Below, piece by piece: positions 40,011-49,761 of a stretch of DNA of 64,000 nt. The stretch spans positions 3,606,522-3,670,521 of the forward strand of contig CATOTI010000002.1 in the NCBI GenBank assembly GCA_951813295.1. Direction: 5' to 3'. The stretch is from an uncultured Pseudomonadales bacterium (GTDB lineage: Bacteria; Pseudomonadota; Gammaproteobacteria; Pseudomonadales; Azotimanducaceae). The notes under the pieces are model-generated. The model searched no databases. It was not told the DNA's origin and saw nothing but the letters and a program-made list of their open reading frames with translations. Position 1 is the first letter of the stretch. Every line of letters begins with the position of its first letter. Made by a program: the position numbers and the translations under genes.

Positions 40011-41294
40011 TCAGGCTGCCTCGTCGGACTGCATCTCGCGGGCGACGGCCTGAACATCGCGGAAGACGCGCAAGAGATTGCCGCCCCAGATCTTGTCGAT
40101 CTGCTCTTCCGTGTATCCGCGGCGCACGAGCTCGATGGTGATGTTCATGACCTCGCTGACATCGAAGACACCGTCGATTCCGCCGCCGCCATCAAAATCA
40201 CATCCGATCCCGACGTGATCGATGCCGGCCACGGCGACGATATGGTCGATGTGGTCGACCGCGTCGGAGACCGTTGCCGGTGCCGTCGGGAACTTCTGAT
40301 TGATGTCGTTGAACGCTTGGCGCATGGCCGCGCGCTCTTCCTGGGTCATTTCGCTGACGGGTTTCATAGTGGCGCGAAGTTCGGCCAACGCCGCGTCACG
40401 CGCCTCGTTCACCGGGGCATCCCGCAGGTAGTCCGACAGCATGGTGAGCTGAACGACACCCCCGTTCTCCGCCATGAGTCGCAGCATTTCATCGGTCATG
40501 TTGCGTTGGTGATCGGTGACCGTCCGCGCATTCGAATGGCTGGCGATGATGGGCGCTCGAGAGACGGCGATAGCGTCGTAGAAGACGTCGTCGCTGCCGT
40601 GCGAAACGTCGACCATGATGCCTAAGCGGTTCATCTCTTGGACTACTTCCTCGCCAAAGGCGCTGATGCCGTCGTGTTCCGCGCCGTTTCGGTCGGTCGC
40701 TGAATCAGCGAGATCGTTGTTCGTCGAGTGCACCAACGTGATGTAGCGCACGCCCTCGTCGAAATAGAGTTCGACGTTGGAAAGGTCGTTGCCGACCGGG
40801 TAGCCGTTCTCGAGGGCGATGAAGATTGCTCGTTTGCCGGCTTCCTCGAGCTCGACGGCATCCTTGGGATCGAGGGCGAGACCGGCGACGTCGGGATTGC
40901 GTTCGATGGAATCCTTCACCGCGTCGATCATCTGAAGACTCAGCGCCTTCGCGCGACTGTTGCCGTCGTCGTCACGGATGTCCTGGGCGACGAACGCAGC
41001 GAAAAAGACGGCGTCGAGCCCGCCTTCCACCATCCGGGGATAGTCCAGCTTGGAACCCGACTCGTTGGGATCGTGCCGCTCCGACATATCGAAGCCCGGT
41101 TCGATCATTCTCAGAGGCGTGTCCGCATGGGTATCGAGGGTGAGCACGCGGTCGTGGATCTCGAGCGCGCGTGCAATGAGCGCCTCCTCCGTCTCTTCCG
41201 CTGGCGGCGGGCTCGTTTCGGCGTCTGGCGTACAGCCGGCGGCAGTGAGCAAGAGAACAATAAAGACGAGATGAGCTTTCGATTTTCGAATCAT
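40011..41294 (-). CDS. Membrane dipeptidase, M19 family lipoprotein
   Basis: Zinc dipeptidase of 427 residues. Lipoprotein signal LLLTAAGC. The first metal pair is TLDTHADTPLR, the bridging Glu is in IFIALENGYPVG, and further His ligands are in MVDVSHGSDDVFYD, IIASHSNAR and the barrel-end acid in VGIGCDFDGGGG. It should hydrolyse dipeptides, including those with D-residues, at the cell surface. It heads a leftward operon with DUF6702 and HupE genes. ATG at 41294 is followed directly by the signal sequence. Family recognition is strong, and the exact substrate is unknown. Confidence 0.9.
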   Translation of the reverse strand: MIRKSKAHLVFIVLLLTAAGCTPDAETSPPPAEETEEALIARALEIHDRVLTLDTHADTPLRMIEPGFDMSERHDPNESGSKLDYPRMVEGGLDAVFFAAFVAQDIRDDDGNSRAKALSLQMIDAVKDSIERNPDVAGLALDPKDAVELEEAGKRAIFIALENGYPVGNDLSNVELYFDEGVRYITLVHSTNNDLADSATDRNGAEHDGISAFGEEVVQEMNRLGIMVDVSHGSDDVFYDAIAVSRAPIIASHSNARTVTDHQRNMTDEMLRLMAENGGVVQLTMLSDYLRDAPVNEARDAALAELRATMKPVSEMTQEERAAMRQAFNDINQKFPTAPATVSDAVDHIDHIVAVAGIDHVGIGCDFDGGGGIDGVFDVSEVMNITIELVRRGYTEEQIDKIWGGNLLRVFRDVQAVAREMQSDEAA

Positions 41295-41512
41295 TGACCA
41301 ATTACCGTTTGACGAGATGAATGGCTACGTCGGCGGTCCTGGAGCCTGTTGTCACGCCGCGTGTCACGGAGCAATACGACGTGGCGACACTGGTTTGGGG
41401 CGTTGCGTTTTGCAAGTGCGATTGGGCGCGATGTGAGTTCTGGAAGGAGCGTCGCGACGGGCTCACGGTGTCCCGCGTAAACTCGATCAGGTCCATCGGA
41501 TGGGAAAACACC

Positions 41513-42610
41513 GTGCGCTTCGTCATTGCCTTTATTGCCACGCTCACCGCAACACTGGCGTTCGCCGCCGAACTCACCGAGCAACAAGCGGGCTTCGTCG
41601 CGGCGCGTCTCGCGGCCGACGCCAACGGTGACGGTAAGCTCGACGAATCGGAGTTGGGCCTGGGATTCGCCACGATCGATTCGAATCGCGACGGCTTCGT
41701 CGACGAGGCGGAGTTACGGGCCTTCGCGCAGGCATTCCTTCGCCCGTTTGCCTGGGTGAACCCGATTCCCGACGGACTCGACCTGCCGGACGGCGTGCGC
41801 CACTCGACTTTCGAGAGCGCGTCGATGAATCAAGCCGTCGGCTATGTGATTTACCTGCCACCCGGCTACTCGTCGGCGAGCAACGCCGCCCGTCGTTACC
41901 CGACCGTCTACTACCTGCATGGCGGGCGCCCGGGCAATGAGTCGCGCAGTGTGGGACTCACCCGGCACATCCACGAGGCGATGGCGGCCGGTCGCGTGCC
42001 GCCGGCGATCTATGTCTTCGCCAACGGTGGAGAGGTGAGTCACTACAACGTTCCGGCACTCGGATCGATGGGCGAAGACGTCATCGTCCGAGAGCTCTTT
42101 ACGCACATCGACGCCACCTACCGCACCGTGTCGGACCGTGCGGGACGGGCGATCGAGGGATTCTCCCAGGGTGGACGGGGCACCACCCGGATTGCGTTCA
42201 AGTACCCGGAGCTGTTTGCGAGTGTGGCGGCGGGCGGTCCGGGCTACTCCGTTGAGCGCTCGGTCTATGAGAACGCTGGCGTCGAAGAAGATCGTCGCGG
42301 TGCCGGCGGACGACGCTATGAATTCGGTAAAGGCAACGACGCTTACACACGAGCGATCGAGTTCGCACAGTCACCCGACCCGCGCCCGCCGTTGGCGGTC
42401 TGGATCGGGACCGAGGGTTTCAACTACGAAGCGACGTTGGAGTATCTCGGGTTCCTCTACGCGCTGGGGATCGAACCCACGCGGTTCGTCGTCGACGGCG
42501 TGGGCCACAATCCGATGCATCTCTATGAGGCGATCGGCGTGGATCTCATGTGCTTTCACGCGGCCAACTTCGCGGCAGCCGGCGTCTCGTCGGAGTGCAA
42601 AACGCCTTAG
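41513..42610 (+). CDS. Exported esterase with two EF-hand motifs
   Basis: Secreted protein of 365 residues. GTG 41513 starts a signal peptide (RFVIAFIATLTATLAFA); the earlier in-frame ATG 41321 would add about 64 unrelated residues. Two EF-hand loops follow, DANGDGKLDESE at 36-47 and DSNRDGFVDEAE at 56-67. The main part is an esterase-D-type alpha/beta hydrolase: YYLHGGRPG oxyanion region, GFSQGGRG with Ser218 as nucleophile, and a late GVGHNPMHLYE His. Similar domains occur in enterochelin esterase and feruloyl esterase. Calcium binding may stabilise or regulate it. Confidence 0.8.
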   Translation: MRFVIAFIATLTATLAFAAELTEQQAGFVAARLAADANGDGKLDESELGLGFATIDSNRDGFVDEAELRAFAQAFLRPFAWVNPIPDGLDLPDGVRHSTFESASMNQAVGYVIYLPPGYSSASNAARRYPTVYYLHGGRPGNESRSVGLTRHIHEAMAAGRVPPAIYVFANGGEVSHYNVPALGSMGEDVIVRELFTHIDATYRTVSDRAGRAIEGFSQGGRGTTRIAFKYPELFASVAAGGPGYSVERSVYENAGVEEDRRGAGGRRYEFGKGNDAYTRAIEFAQSPDPRPPLAVWIGTEGFNYEATLEYLGFLYALGIEPTRFVVDGVGHNPMHLYEAIGVDLMCFHAANFAAAGVSSECKTP

Positions 42611-42632
42611 TTGCTGCCCAACGCGGAACCGA

Positions 42633-43694
42633 TTACGTGGCGAGGTCTGGGTTGTCCGCGCGAAGCACTTTGATCGCCTGCACCAATTCCATGAGGTGAA
42701 GCGATTCGGCCCGGTTGAACTGCGGGCACTCGACGAGTCCCGCGGCGAGGCATCGATGCACCGCTTCCGTCATGTAGATGAAGCCCTGCTGGTTGGGAAA
42801 CGGGCGAGGCATTCGGATCGTGTCGGGCAGCGGGTATTCGAACCGCTGTAGCGGGGACGGTGTATTGCCGCCGAGGTAGCGTGATGGCGCCACCGGCGGA
42901 ATGCGTACTGTCAGGGCGGTGGGGCAATGGGCTGGTTGTTCGAGTGTGATCCGGCCTTTCGTGCCGATGATCTCCGTCACCTCGGGGAACTCGCTCGGAT
43001 AGGCAACGAACGTGAGCACGGCAAACCGGTTGTGCTCGAACTCGAGGATCGCGCCGCCCGGTCCGCCCGCCATGCCGCTCACCTTGATGTCGACCGGCTT
43101 GGCGTCGACGCCGTAGGCCATCGTGACGGCCTGGGTGGTGTACAACGCTTCGAAATCGGCTTGCACCATCACGACCTCACCGATCGCGCCTTCATCGATC
43201 AGATGACGGGCATGTTCCATGGCGGGGAAAAACCGTGACCACACGCCGTCCTGCAGCATGACTTCGCGACGCTCGGCTGCGGTATACATTTCTTCCGCGT
43301 CGGCCACGGAGAGCGCCAGGGCTTTCTCGCAGAGCACGTGCTTACCGGCTTCTATCGCCATCAGGCAGTGCTCTTTGTGCACCGTGTCCGGCGTGCCCAC
43401 GTAGACGATGTCGAGGTCGGGTGCGGTGACCATGTCGACATAGCTTTCGTAAGCCGTTTCCACTTCGTGCGCCTCGGAAAATGCGTGCGCGTTTTCCGAG
43501 GATCGGCTGCTAACCGCCGCCATGGTGGCGCCGGGGCATTCTCGCGATGCGCAGACGAATTGCCGGGAGATCTCGCCGGTTCCCATGATTCCCCAGCGCA
43601 ATGGAAACGCCACGTCTTCGCTACGGGTCAGACCGAGGCTCACGTCACGAGGCGGGAAGGGCAACGCCGGAGGTGGTGCGACCTTTTTCGTCAC
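42633..43694 (-). CDS. Gfo/Idh/MocA family oxidoreductase
   Basis: NAD(P)-dependent oxidoreductase of 353 residues. The Rossmann motif is WGIMGTGEISRQF, followed by DIVYVGTPDTVHKEHCLMAIEAGKHVLCEKALA, where EKALA is the usual EKP-type catalytic Lys segment. The C-domain has MLQDGVWSRFFPAMEHARHLIDEGAIGEV. Substrates in the family are mostly sugars and cyclitols or trans-dihydrodiols. The GTG start at 43694 overlaps the upstream stop (GTGA), so it is translationally coupled. An antisense-like longer frame reaching 44006 is not used. Confidence 0.85.
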   Translation of the reverse strand: MTKKVAPPPALPFPPRDVSLGLTRSEDVAFPLRWGIMGTGEISRQFVCASRECPGATMAAVSSRSSENAHAFSEAHEVETAYESYVDMVTAPDLDIVYVGTPDTVHKEHCLMAIEAGKHVLCEKALALSVADAEEMYTAAERREVMLQDGVWSRFFPAMEHARHLIDEGAIGEVVMVQADFEALYTTQAVTMAYGVDAKPVDIKVSGMAGGPGGAILEFEHNRFAVLTFVAYPSEFPEVTEIIGTKGRITLEQPAHCPTALTVRIPPVAPSRYLGGNTPSPLQRFEYPLPDTIRMPRPFPNQQGFIYMTEAVHRCLAAGLVECPQFNRAESLHLMELVQAIKVLRADNPDLAT

Positions 43695-44551
43695 GGTCGT
43701 TCGTTTCCCTGCCAGACAGAAACCTGCGTAGCCGGGTTCAGATCGCCGTTCGGGTCGACCAGGTGACCGGCGGGAAAAGTAACCGCTGTCGCCGGGCGCA
43801 ATGTGTCGAGGCAGAGCAGGTGGTTGTTGTCGTTGTCGTTCAGATCTGCGAGTGCTGCGGGGGTAATCGCTTCGGTCGAGCCGTCGGGATGGGTCACGTT
43901 CACCCGGTAAAGCGCACGCTCGGGATCGCCCGGTTCCGCTCGGCCCGGGAGCCGAACGCCGCCGGCCCACGTGACCCGCACCACTTGTTGGGAGCCTGAC
44001 GGACACGCTGTACCCCGACCGCGGACGGACCAGACGTCCTTGTCGACGATTTCGGCCCAGACGAGCGACGGACCGTCCTCCAACGGAATGACATGCACTT
44101 CTGCGCCGCGAAAGTTGATTTGTTCGCCGGCCGCTTTACCGGACATCAAGTCGCCGACGATCCTCACTCGTGCAGGCGGACCATCGGGTGCATTGCCGAA
44201 CTCGCCGATCAGAAGCACCGTTCGCCCTTCGCCGGCATCGGTCGCAGGTCGGAGGGTCACACAGTGGGGTATGTTCTCGACGCCAGCCGACGTCGTCACG
44301 CTGAAATCCTCCGGATCGAGCGTTTCGGGATCGATCGTTCTCGACAGCACGACTGGCATACCGTCCTGGCCCCCAGCTCCCAAGCAGAGGACGTTTGCGC
44401 CCATGGGCAGGCCGTTGTCGAGCCCGAAGAACGCAGATATGAGGTGGGCGTCTCGATCGCTGCCTGCGGGGGATCCCGCCTGGTCTCGTTCGGAACCCTG
44501 AGCAGGGTTAATCAGTGCCAGGCCCAGCGCGACCGCGATGCGAACTTTCAT
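43691..44551 (-). CDS. Exported protein of unknown function
   Basis: I do not recognise this 286-residue protein. It starts with a signal peptide (MKVRIAVALGLALINPAQG) and seems to be beta-rich with no membrane segment. Stretches such as TIDPETLDPEDFSVTTSAG look like a cadherin- or Ig-like 'Big/SbsA' pattern, in which opposite ends of a fold add domains, but the match is weak. It has four Cys (LCLGAG, HCVTL, ACPSG, LCLDT), probably disulfides. Its stop overlaps the Gfo/Idh/MocA start, and it starts 21 bases after the tannase-like gene end on the same strand. Confidence 0.55.
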   Translation of the reverse strand: MKVRIAVALGLALINPAQGSERDQAGSPAGSDRDAHLISAFFGLDNGLPMGANVLCLGAGGQDGMPVVLSRTIDPETLDPEDFSVTTSAGVENIPHCVTLRPATDAGEGRTVLLIGEFGNAPDGPPARVRIVGDLMSGKAAGEQINFRGAEVHVIPLEDGPSLVWAEIVDKDVWSVRGRGTACPSGSQQVVRVTWAGGVRLPGRAEPGDPERALYRVNVTHPDGSTEAITPAALADLNDNDNNHLLCLDTLRPATAVTFPAGHLVDPNGDLNPATQVSVWQGNERP

Positions 44552-44572
44552 GCCAAAAAAACCTCGCCGTGC

Positions 44573-46096
44573 CTATTCGCAGGAAAAACTGGAAGCCTCA
44601 TTCTGCGGTCCGCCGACGTACCGGGCGAGCTTGGGATAGACGCATTGCGGTCGGGCAAACGAGCCATCCGGCCGGGTGCCGACGATGCGCTCCGGTGCTT
44701 GTCCTTTTTCAACCCAGTCCACCAAAGGTTCGACGTAGTCCGTGATCCACGCGCCGGGCCCGCCCGCGCAGTGCCCCATGCCGGGCACCATGAACAGGCG
44801 GAAGAACTCCCGCGCTTTGCCTTGCCCGCCGTGTACCGCTTCGACTTCGAGTAGGTAGTCGATTGCGCGCTCTGGACGAAGCGGATAGTCGTTCCAGCCC
44901 TGATACATCAGGAGCTTGCCGCCGCGGCTTTCATACTCACGGAGATCGGCCCTGTCGACGTCCATGAAGGCCGCTACGTCGTCGAGCTTGTCGCGGTCCG
45001 CGACGGGATCGAAGCTGTCGAGATCGAAGCTGGCGTCCCTATGGAGCAGGTCTTTGAAAGTCTCGAGCACGAGTCCGTTGAGGGGCCCGGGCGCGAGCCC
45101 AAGTGCTGCGTTGTATTCCGTACCGCCGACGACCCAGATCGGCCAGTCACCGTCATCTTCCGCGCCCGGCGCGACCCCGCGCGAGAGAACCACACCGTTT
45201 TCATCGACGAGCCCTGCGTACATGGTGCGTGCGGTGCCGATCTGCCCCGCCGTCAGACAATCGTCCGTCTGACCCGCCCGGCACTCGAGTTTCGTGAGGT
45301 CGAACTCGGCTGACGTACACCGTCGCGGATCGTTGAGCACACCGTCTTCGACGCCGTCGAGGGAATCGCAGGCGGCTCGGCTCGCCGCGCCCAGTACCTG
45401 CAAAGATTCCTGGGTTAGAGGATTGGCCTCCTGTGCACGATGCGCGTGCAACGTCCAGGGGAAGAACTCCTGATAACGAAACGCGGGTGCGCCGGCGAGG
45501 ATGCCGTCGTAGTCGTCAGGGAATCGCAGAGCTTCCAGGAGTGCTGCCCGGCCGCCGTTGGAGCACCCCTGGAGATACGCGTGTTCAACGTGTTGCCCGT
45601 AGTACCGGGCGATCGCTTCTTTGGCGAAGACCGTCGCGAGGTGTACGCCTCGGTACGCATAGTCGATCAACGCCTCGGGTTGGCGCATGAAGGTCGACAG
45701 TTGACCCTCGTGGCCGGTGTCTGTGGTCGCCATCGCGAAGCCCCGAGACAAAAGACTCCGCGTTTCCACGAGTATGCCGGCATTACCACCGGCCGCCGTG
45801 AACATCATCCGCCCGTTCCAGTCGTCCGGCATGGTGACTTCCACGCGAATGGCCCGATTGACGACGCCGCGCAGACGGCAGTGTGCGGGCACGCCGTCGC
45901 TTGTTTTGACCCGAACGCCCGGTTCGACCGCGTAGCTCAGGTCGGTCATCCGGTACAGACGATGACAGTCTCGCGCGCCTTCCTCCGCCGCCGCGGCCGA
46001 AAAAGGCGTACTTAACGCGGCCGCCATGAGCAGAAGGAACACCGGGGTCGACCGACGGACCCCTTTTAGATTCGTCTGCCGCGTGCTGACTCCCAT
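44573..46096 (-). CDS. Tannase/feruloyl esterase family protein
   Basis: Exported serine esterase of 507 residues with a signal peptide ending near STPFSAAAA. The nucleophile elbow is LQGCSNGGRAAL with Ser179 next to Cys178, and the C-terminal MVPGMGHCAGGPG supplies the catalytic His beside a Cys. The Cys-Ser/His-Cys disulfide arrangement is a hallmark of this family. The Asp is probably in YQGWNDYPLRPE. Such enzymes hydrolyse aromatic esters such as ferulates, gallates or mono-esters of terephthalate. An upstream extension of the frame runs antisense across the MATE gene and is excluded. Confidence 0.88.
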   Translation of the reverse strand: MGVSTRQTNLKGVRRSTPVFLLLMAAALSTPFSAAAAEEGARDCHRLYRMTDLSYAVEPGVRVKTSDGVPAHCRLRGVVNRAIRVEVTMPDDWNGRMMFTAAGGNAGILVETRSLLSRGFAMATTDTGHEGQLSTFMRQPEALIDYAYRGVHLATVFAKEAIARYYGQHVEHAYLQGCSNGGRAALLEALRFPDDYDGILAGAPAFRYQEFFPWTLHAHRAQEANPLTQESLQVLGAASRAACDSLDGVEDGVLNDPRRCTSAEFDLTKLECRAGQTDDCLTAGQIGTARTMYAGLVDENGVVLSRGVAPGAEDDGDWPIWVVGGTEYNAALGLAPGPLNGLVLETFKDLLHRDASFDLDSFDPVADRDKLDDVAAFMDVDRADLREYESRGGKLLMYQGWNDYPLRPERAIDYLLEVEAVHGGQGKAREFFRLFMVPGMGHCAGGPGAWITDYVEPLVDWVEKGQAPERIVGTRPDGSFARPQCVYPKLARYVGGPQNEASSFSCE

Positions 46097-46116
46097 GCTC
46101 TTGAATCCTCGTCGAT

Positions 46117-47466
46117 CTACCACAGTTGGATCTTCGCCCATTTCCGCTGCTGCCAGAGCCTCGCGAGAATGACGGAGTTGAGAGCCCGAAAGCCGACCTG
46201 GTGGGCGAGCCAGATTCCGATCAGCCCGAACCCGACTTCGATGCCGAGGAACCAGGCGCCGGGTAGCAGTACGAAGTACTGCGTCGCCAGATTCACGTAC
46301 ATCACCCGTTTTACGTCGCCGGCGCCGTTCAGCATGTTCGCGAACAGATACCCCATCCCGTTGATGCCGATCATGAGACCCAGGATCTGGGCGGGGAGAA
46401 TCGCGACCTCGAGCGTTTCCGGTTCGCGGATGAAGAAACTGAGTATGAACTCGGGGAAGAGCCACAGCGGCGTGCCCATCAACATCATCAAGACCACACC
46501 GAGTTTCACGACGTCCCATGCCCAGCGGTGAGCGTCGTCCGGATCCTTGGCCCCGAGCGCCTGCCCCACCAGAGTCGCGCCCGCGAGGCCCAGCCCCCAG
46601 GCGGGCAGACCCACGGCACTCACGAGGTTGACCAGAACGCTGTAGACGGCCACTTCCACGGTTCCGACGAAGGCAACGATGCGGAACATGAGCGTCAGCG
46701 CGAGGGCTTCGGTGAATTGCTGAAGACCGGCTGGAATCATCAAACGCACCAGAACCGGCAGGTTGCCGGACGAGCGCAATGTGAAGAGACCGTCGATCTT
46801 TCGGTAGCCGACTGCGATGTGAAACACCGCACCGACGATCGAGGCCAGGCACGTTCCGATCCCCGCGCCCGTTACGCCGTAGGCCGGAACCGGACCGAAA
46901 CCGAACATGAAGACGTAGTTGGCGGGAATGTTGACGATGGCGGTCAGCACCACCACCTTCATATAGATGGTGGTGCGCTCGACCGCGTTCCAGTAGCCCA
47001 TGAAGGCACTGTTGATCGTGAACATCGTGCTGGCGCCCAGCAACCACACGAGGTAGAAGCGACCGGTTTCCGCCACTTCGGCGTCTTCGGTCATGAGGTC
47101 GAGGAGGGTAGGCGCGAGCAGCATGAGGACCCCGGTGACGAAGGGCACCATCACGCCGATCAGGAGAAGCGCCGTTCTCAGGAAGCGACCGAGATCCTGG
47201 GTCTCGCCTTCACCGACCAGGCGCGCCGTGGTCGCCTGAACGGCGATCGATACGCCACCGAAGAGGGCCATGACGAGAAAGGCGAGAAAGATCGAGATGC
47301 CGACGGACGCCAGCGCGGTCGTGCCGAGGAAACCGACGAACAACATGTCGACGATCTCGAGAATCACGTAGATCGACATGCCCAGCATGATCGGCAACGC
47401 GATCTTGACGATGCGTCGCCATCGCGCCGTAACGCCTGTGTCGGTTGACGGAGATATTTCGGCCAT
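46117..47466 (-). CDS. MATE family efflux transporter
   Basis: Complete multidrug and toxin extrusion protein of 449 residues with about 12 helices. The opening helix is KIALPIMLGMSIYVILEIVDMLFVG, repeated at the start of the second half as VRLMIPAGLQQFTEALALTLMF; GWGLGLAGATLVGQALGA-like GLAGATLVGQALGAKDPD is typical. It exports cationic or lipophilic compounds with Na+ or H+. The gene begins 99 bases before the stop of the P450 gene upstream on the same strand and ends 20 bases before the tannase-like gene. Compound unknown. Confidence 0.9.
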   Translation of the reverse strand: MAEISPSTDTGVTARWRRIVKIALPIMLGMSIYVILEIVDMLFVGFLGTTALASVGISIFLAFLVMALFGGVSIAVQATTARLVGEGETQDLGRFLRTALLLIGVMVPFVTGVLMLLAPTLLDLMTEDAEVAETGRFYLVWLLGASTMFTINSAFMGYWNAVERTTIYMKVVVLTAIVNIPANYVFMFGFGPVPAYGVTGAGIGTCLASIVGAVFHIAVGYRKIDGLFTLRSSGNLPVLVRLMIPAGLQQFTEALALTLMFRIVAFVGTVEVAVYSVLVNLVSAVGLPAWGLGLAGATLVGQALGAKDPDDAHRWAWDVVKLGVVLMMLMGTPLWLFPEFILSFFIREPETLEVAILPAQILGLMIGINGMGYLFANMLNGAGDVKRVMYVNLATQYFVLLPGAWFLGIEVGFGLIGIWLAHQVGFRALNSVILARLWQQRKWAKIQLW

Positions 47467-47565
47467 CGATACGCTAAATCTCTCGGGGAAGCGCGACAGT
47501 GAGGGTCATCGAAGTTTCGACGACGGCTATCTCACTGAAGCCAAGGCGCACCTTTGCGGAGGATC

Positions 47566-48807
47566 CTACGCGGCTGCGCGAAACCTCGTCGTGCGCAACG
47601 GCATGGCCTTGTACCGGTGCCAGCCTGGGAGGTTCTGAAGCTCGAGCTTGCTCCGCTCGACAGCAATATCGAGGTCTGGGAAACGTTCGAACAGCTTATG
47701 CAGGCCAATACGCGCTTCCGCGCGCGCGAGATGGGCGCCCAGGCAATAGTGAACGCCATGCCCGAAACCGATGTGGTGGTTGGGCGATCGCGTAATGTCG
47801 AACGTCTGCGGGTTTTCGAATTTGCGCGGATCGTGATTGGCAGCACCAAAGAGCGGCATGACAGGCTTGCCCTTGGGAATGGTGACGCCGTGCAGTTCGA
47901 TGTCTTCCGTCGCCCAGCCGGGCTTGGTGCCCTGCACAGGGCCACGGTGGCGCAATATCTCCTCGACCGCGCCAGCCCATAGCGACGGGTCGGCGCGCAG
48001 GAGTTCGAGCTGATCGGGGTGTTCGAGCAACGTATGCACACCGTTGGTGATCAGGTGCACCGTCGTCTCGAACCCTGCGATGACGAGTAGGAACACCATC
48101 GCGACGACTTCGTCTTCGGTCAGTCGGTCGCCATCTTCTTCGGCGAAGATGAGATGTGTGAGGATGTCTTCGCCCGGGTTGGCCTTTTTCTCGCGCACGA
48201 TTTCACGCACGAATTTCACGTGTTTGGGCATATCGAAGATCATCGTACGGATGACGCGCACGCCGCTGAATCCTTCCGAGAGCGACCCCATCAAGTGGCG
48301 GAACTGCGGCATCTGCTCATGGCCGATGCCGACCATGTCGGCAATCATGCGCACGGGTATATGCAGCGCATAGTCGCTCTGCAGCTCGAACTCCGACTGG
48401 TTGTCCAGCCCGGAAATCAAGTCGTCCGCGTACCCTTCAATGCGGTCTTCGAGCACCTTGATCGCCTGGGGGCGGAACGCTTTACGCACGAGGTCGCGGA
48501 GACGGCGGTGGTTGGGGTCATCTTCCTGAATCATGCTCTCTGCCAAGAGGCTGATGGACTTTGGCAGCGGGAACGGAAACCGATTGCCGCCACCCGTCGC
48601 CGTGGCCCGGTTTCGCACCAGCCGCGAATCGTTGAGCAACCGGTCGCAGTCTTCGAAGCGGGAAATCCCGTACATGGTCAGCACGCTCAGTTTGACCTTA
48701 CTGACCGGTAGCTCTTCGCGAAGCCGCTCGAGAATGTCCCATTTGTCGGCGACGAACTCAGGACCAGAAAGGTTGATGGGCCGTGTAATGTCGAGCATCA
48801 GCTGCAT
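47566..48807 (-). CDS. Cytochrome P450
   Basis: Soluble bacterial P450 of 413 residues. The heme motif FGHGVHYCLGAHLARAE gives Cys355 as axial ligand, the I-helix motif is VIAGFETTVHLI (Glu-Thr instead of Asp-Thr), and the K-helix ExxR is in AVEEILRHRGPV. It resembles CYP107/CYP109-type enzymes more than the P450 at 3567. The start is ATG 48807 (another ATG lies three codons further in); the longer frame to 48912 overlaps the nucleotidyltransferase region. No redox partner is nearby. It is upstream of the MATE gene and may share its transcript. Confidence 0.9.
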   Translation of the reverse strand: MQLMLDITRPINLSGPEFVADKWDILERLREELPVSKVKLSVLTMYGISRFEDCDRLLNDSRLVRNRATATGGGNRFPFPLPKSISLLAESMIQEDDPNHRRLRDLVRKAFRPQAIKVLEDRIEGYADDLISGLDNQSEFELQSDYALHIPVRMIADMVGIGHEQMPQFRHLMGSLSEGFSGVRVIRTMIFDMPKHVKFVREIVREKKANPGEDILTHLIFAEEDGDRLTEDEVVAMVFLLVIAGFETTVHLITNGVHTLLEHPDQLELLRADPSLWAGAVEEILRHRGPVQGTKPGWATEDIELHGVTIPKGKPVMPLFGAANHDPRKFENPQTFDITRSPNHHIGFGHGVHYCLGAHLARAEARIGLHKLFERFPDLDIAVERSKLELQNLPGWHRYKAMPLRTTRFRAAA

Positions 48808-48896
48808 TTTCCGCGAGACGAATATCGCTGAGTTTACTCGACGCCAGCAGGGACGAGCGGTCTGGCAATCGATTCCACCGATTCGAGGAGAGAACT

Positions 48897-49652
48897 GTGT
48901 CGGGCTTGGCATTTCCCACGGAAGAACACGCAGCGGCCGCGAGCGCGGCAGCGGACTGGGCGCATCGCATGGCGGGGGTCGACACGGTGCTCGTCGTGAA
49001 CTCCTGCGCGCGCGGCGTGGCGGTAGCGGCGAGCGATCTCGACATGGCCGTGGTGTTCGACCGCCCCGTCGACGACGACCGGCTCGACTTGGAATGGCGG
49101 GCGCATTGTCGCGCCGATCCGATGCTCAACGCGTTCTGGAACCGCTCCGCGTTTTCGGCCATTCATCTCGACTTCTTCGATGACATACCGCGGCCACAGA
49201 TTTGGGATGAGGGAGGTGGGCCGGACGACTTCGAGATTGTCATCGGCAATTGGATTGCCCATTCCGCGCCATTCGGAGATACCGGCCCTCACTTTGCCAA
49301 GCTCCGTCAGCCGTGGCTGCCGTACTACGACGAGAACTTAAGGCGCGCGCGCATCGCGATGATTGCCGAGGCCTGCCGGCGAGATCTCGAATTCATTCCG
49401 TTCTACACGGCGCGTGATCTGACGCTGCAAGCGTTCGATCGTCTCTACAAGGCGTTTCGCGAATATCTCCAGCTGCTCTTCGTCGTGCATCGAACCTACC
49501 CACTGGCCTACAACAAATGGCTACGCGAACAGCTCGGCTGGATCGGGCGGGCGGATCGGACTGAGCCCTTGCTCGAGCTGATCGGGATGGACGACCTTCG
49601 CGGCAGGGCGAAGGCGCTGGAAGCCGAACTGCTGGCGATCGAAGGGATTTAG
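48897..49652 (+). CDS. Nucleotidyltransferase-domain protein
   Basis: Protein of 251 residues with an N-terminal polymerase-beta-like nucleotidyltransferase fold. NSCARGVAVAASDLDMAVVFD contains the G-S/x-R-G and D-x-D motif (SDLDMAV) that binds magnesium and nucleotide, with a later Asp in HLDFFD. The C-terminal helical part is uncharacterised. It is larger than stand-alone MNT antitoxins and could be an aminoglycoside- or small-molecule-type nucleotidyltransferase, but no drug claim is warranted. GAGGAGAG precedes the GTG start. It is divergent from the P450 gene. A distant relative, frameshifted, lies at 51174-52047. Confidence 0.7.
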   Translation: MSGLAFPTEEHAAAASAAADWAHRMAGVDTVLVVNSCARGVAVAASDLDMAVVFDRPVDDDRLDLEWRAHCRADPMLNAFWNRSAFSAIHLDFFDDIPRPQIWDEGGGPDDFEIVIGNWIAHSAPFGDTGPHFAKLRQPWLPYYDENLRRARIAMIAEACRRDLEFIPFYTARDLTLQAFDRLYKAFREYLQLLFVVHRTYPLAYNKWLREQLGWIGRADRTEPLLELIGMDDLRGRAKALEAELLAIEGI

Positions 49653-49761
49653 CCCAACGTTCGGATGCCGGAAAGGAACTGCAATCGTCCCAAAGCCGTC
49701 ACAAGTGGCGATTCGGCTGGAGCCCTAGGAGTATTGAATCACTCGATCTGATGAGTACCCC

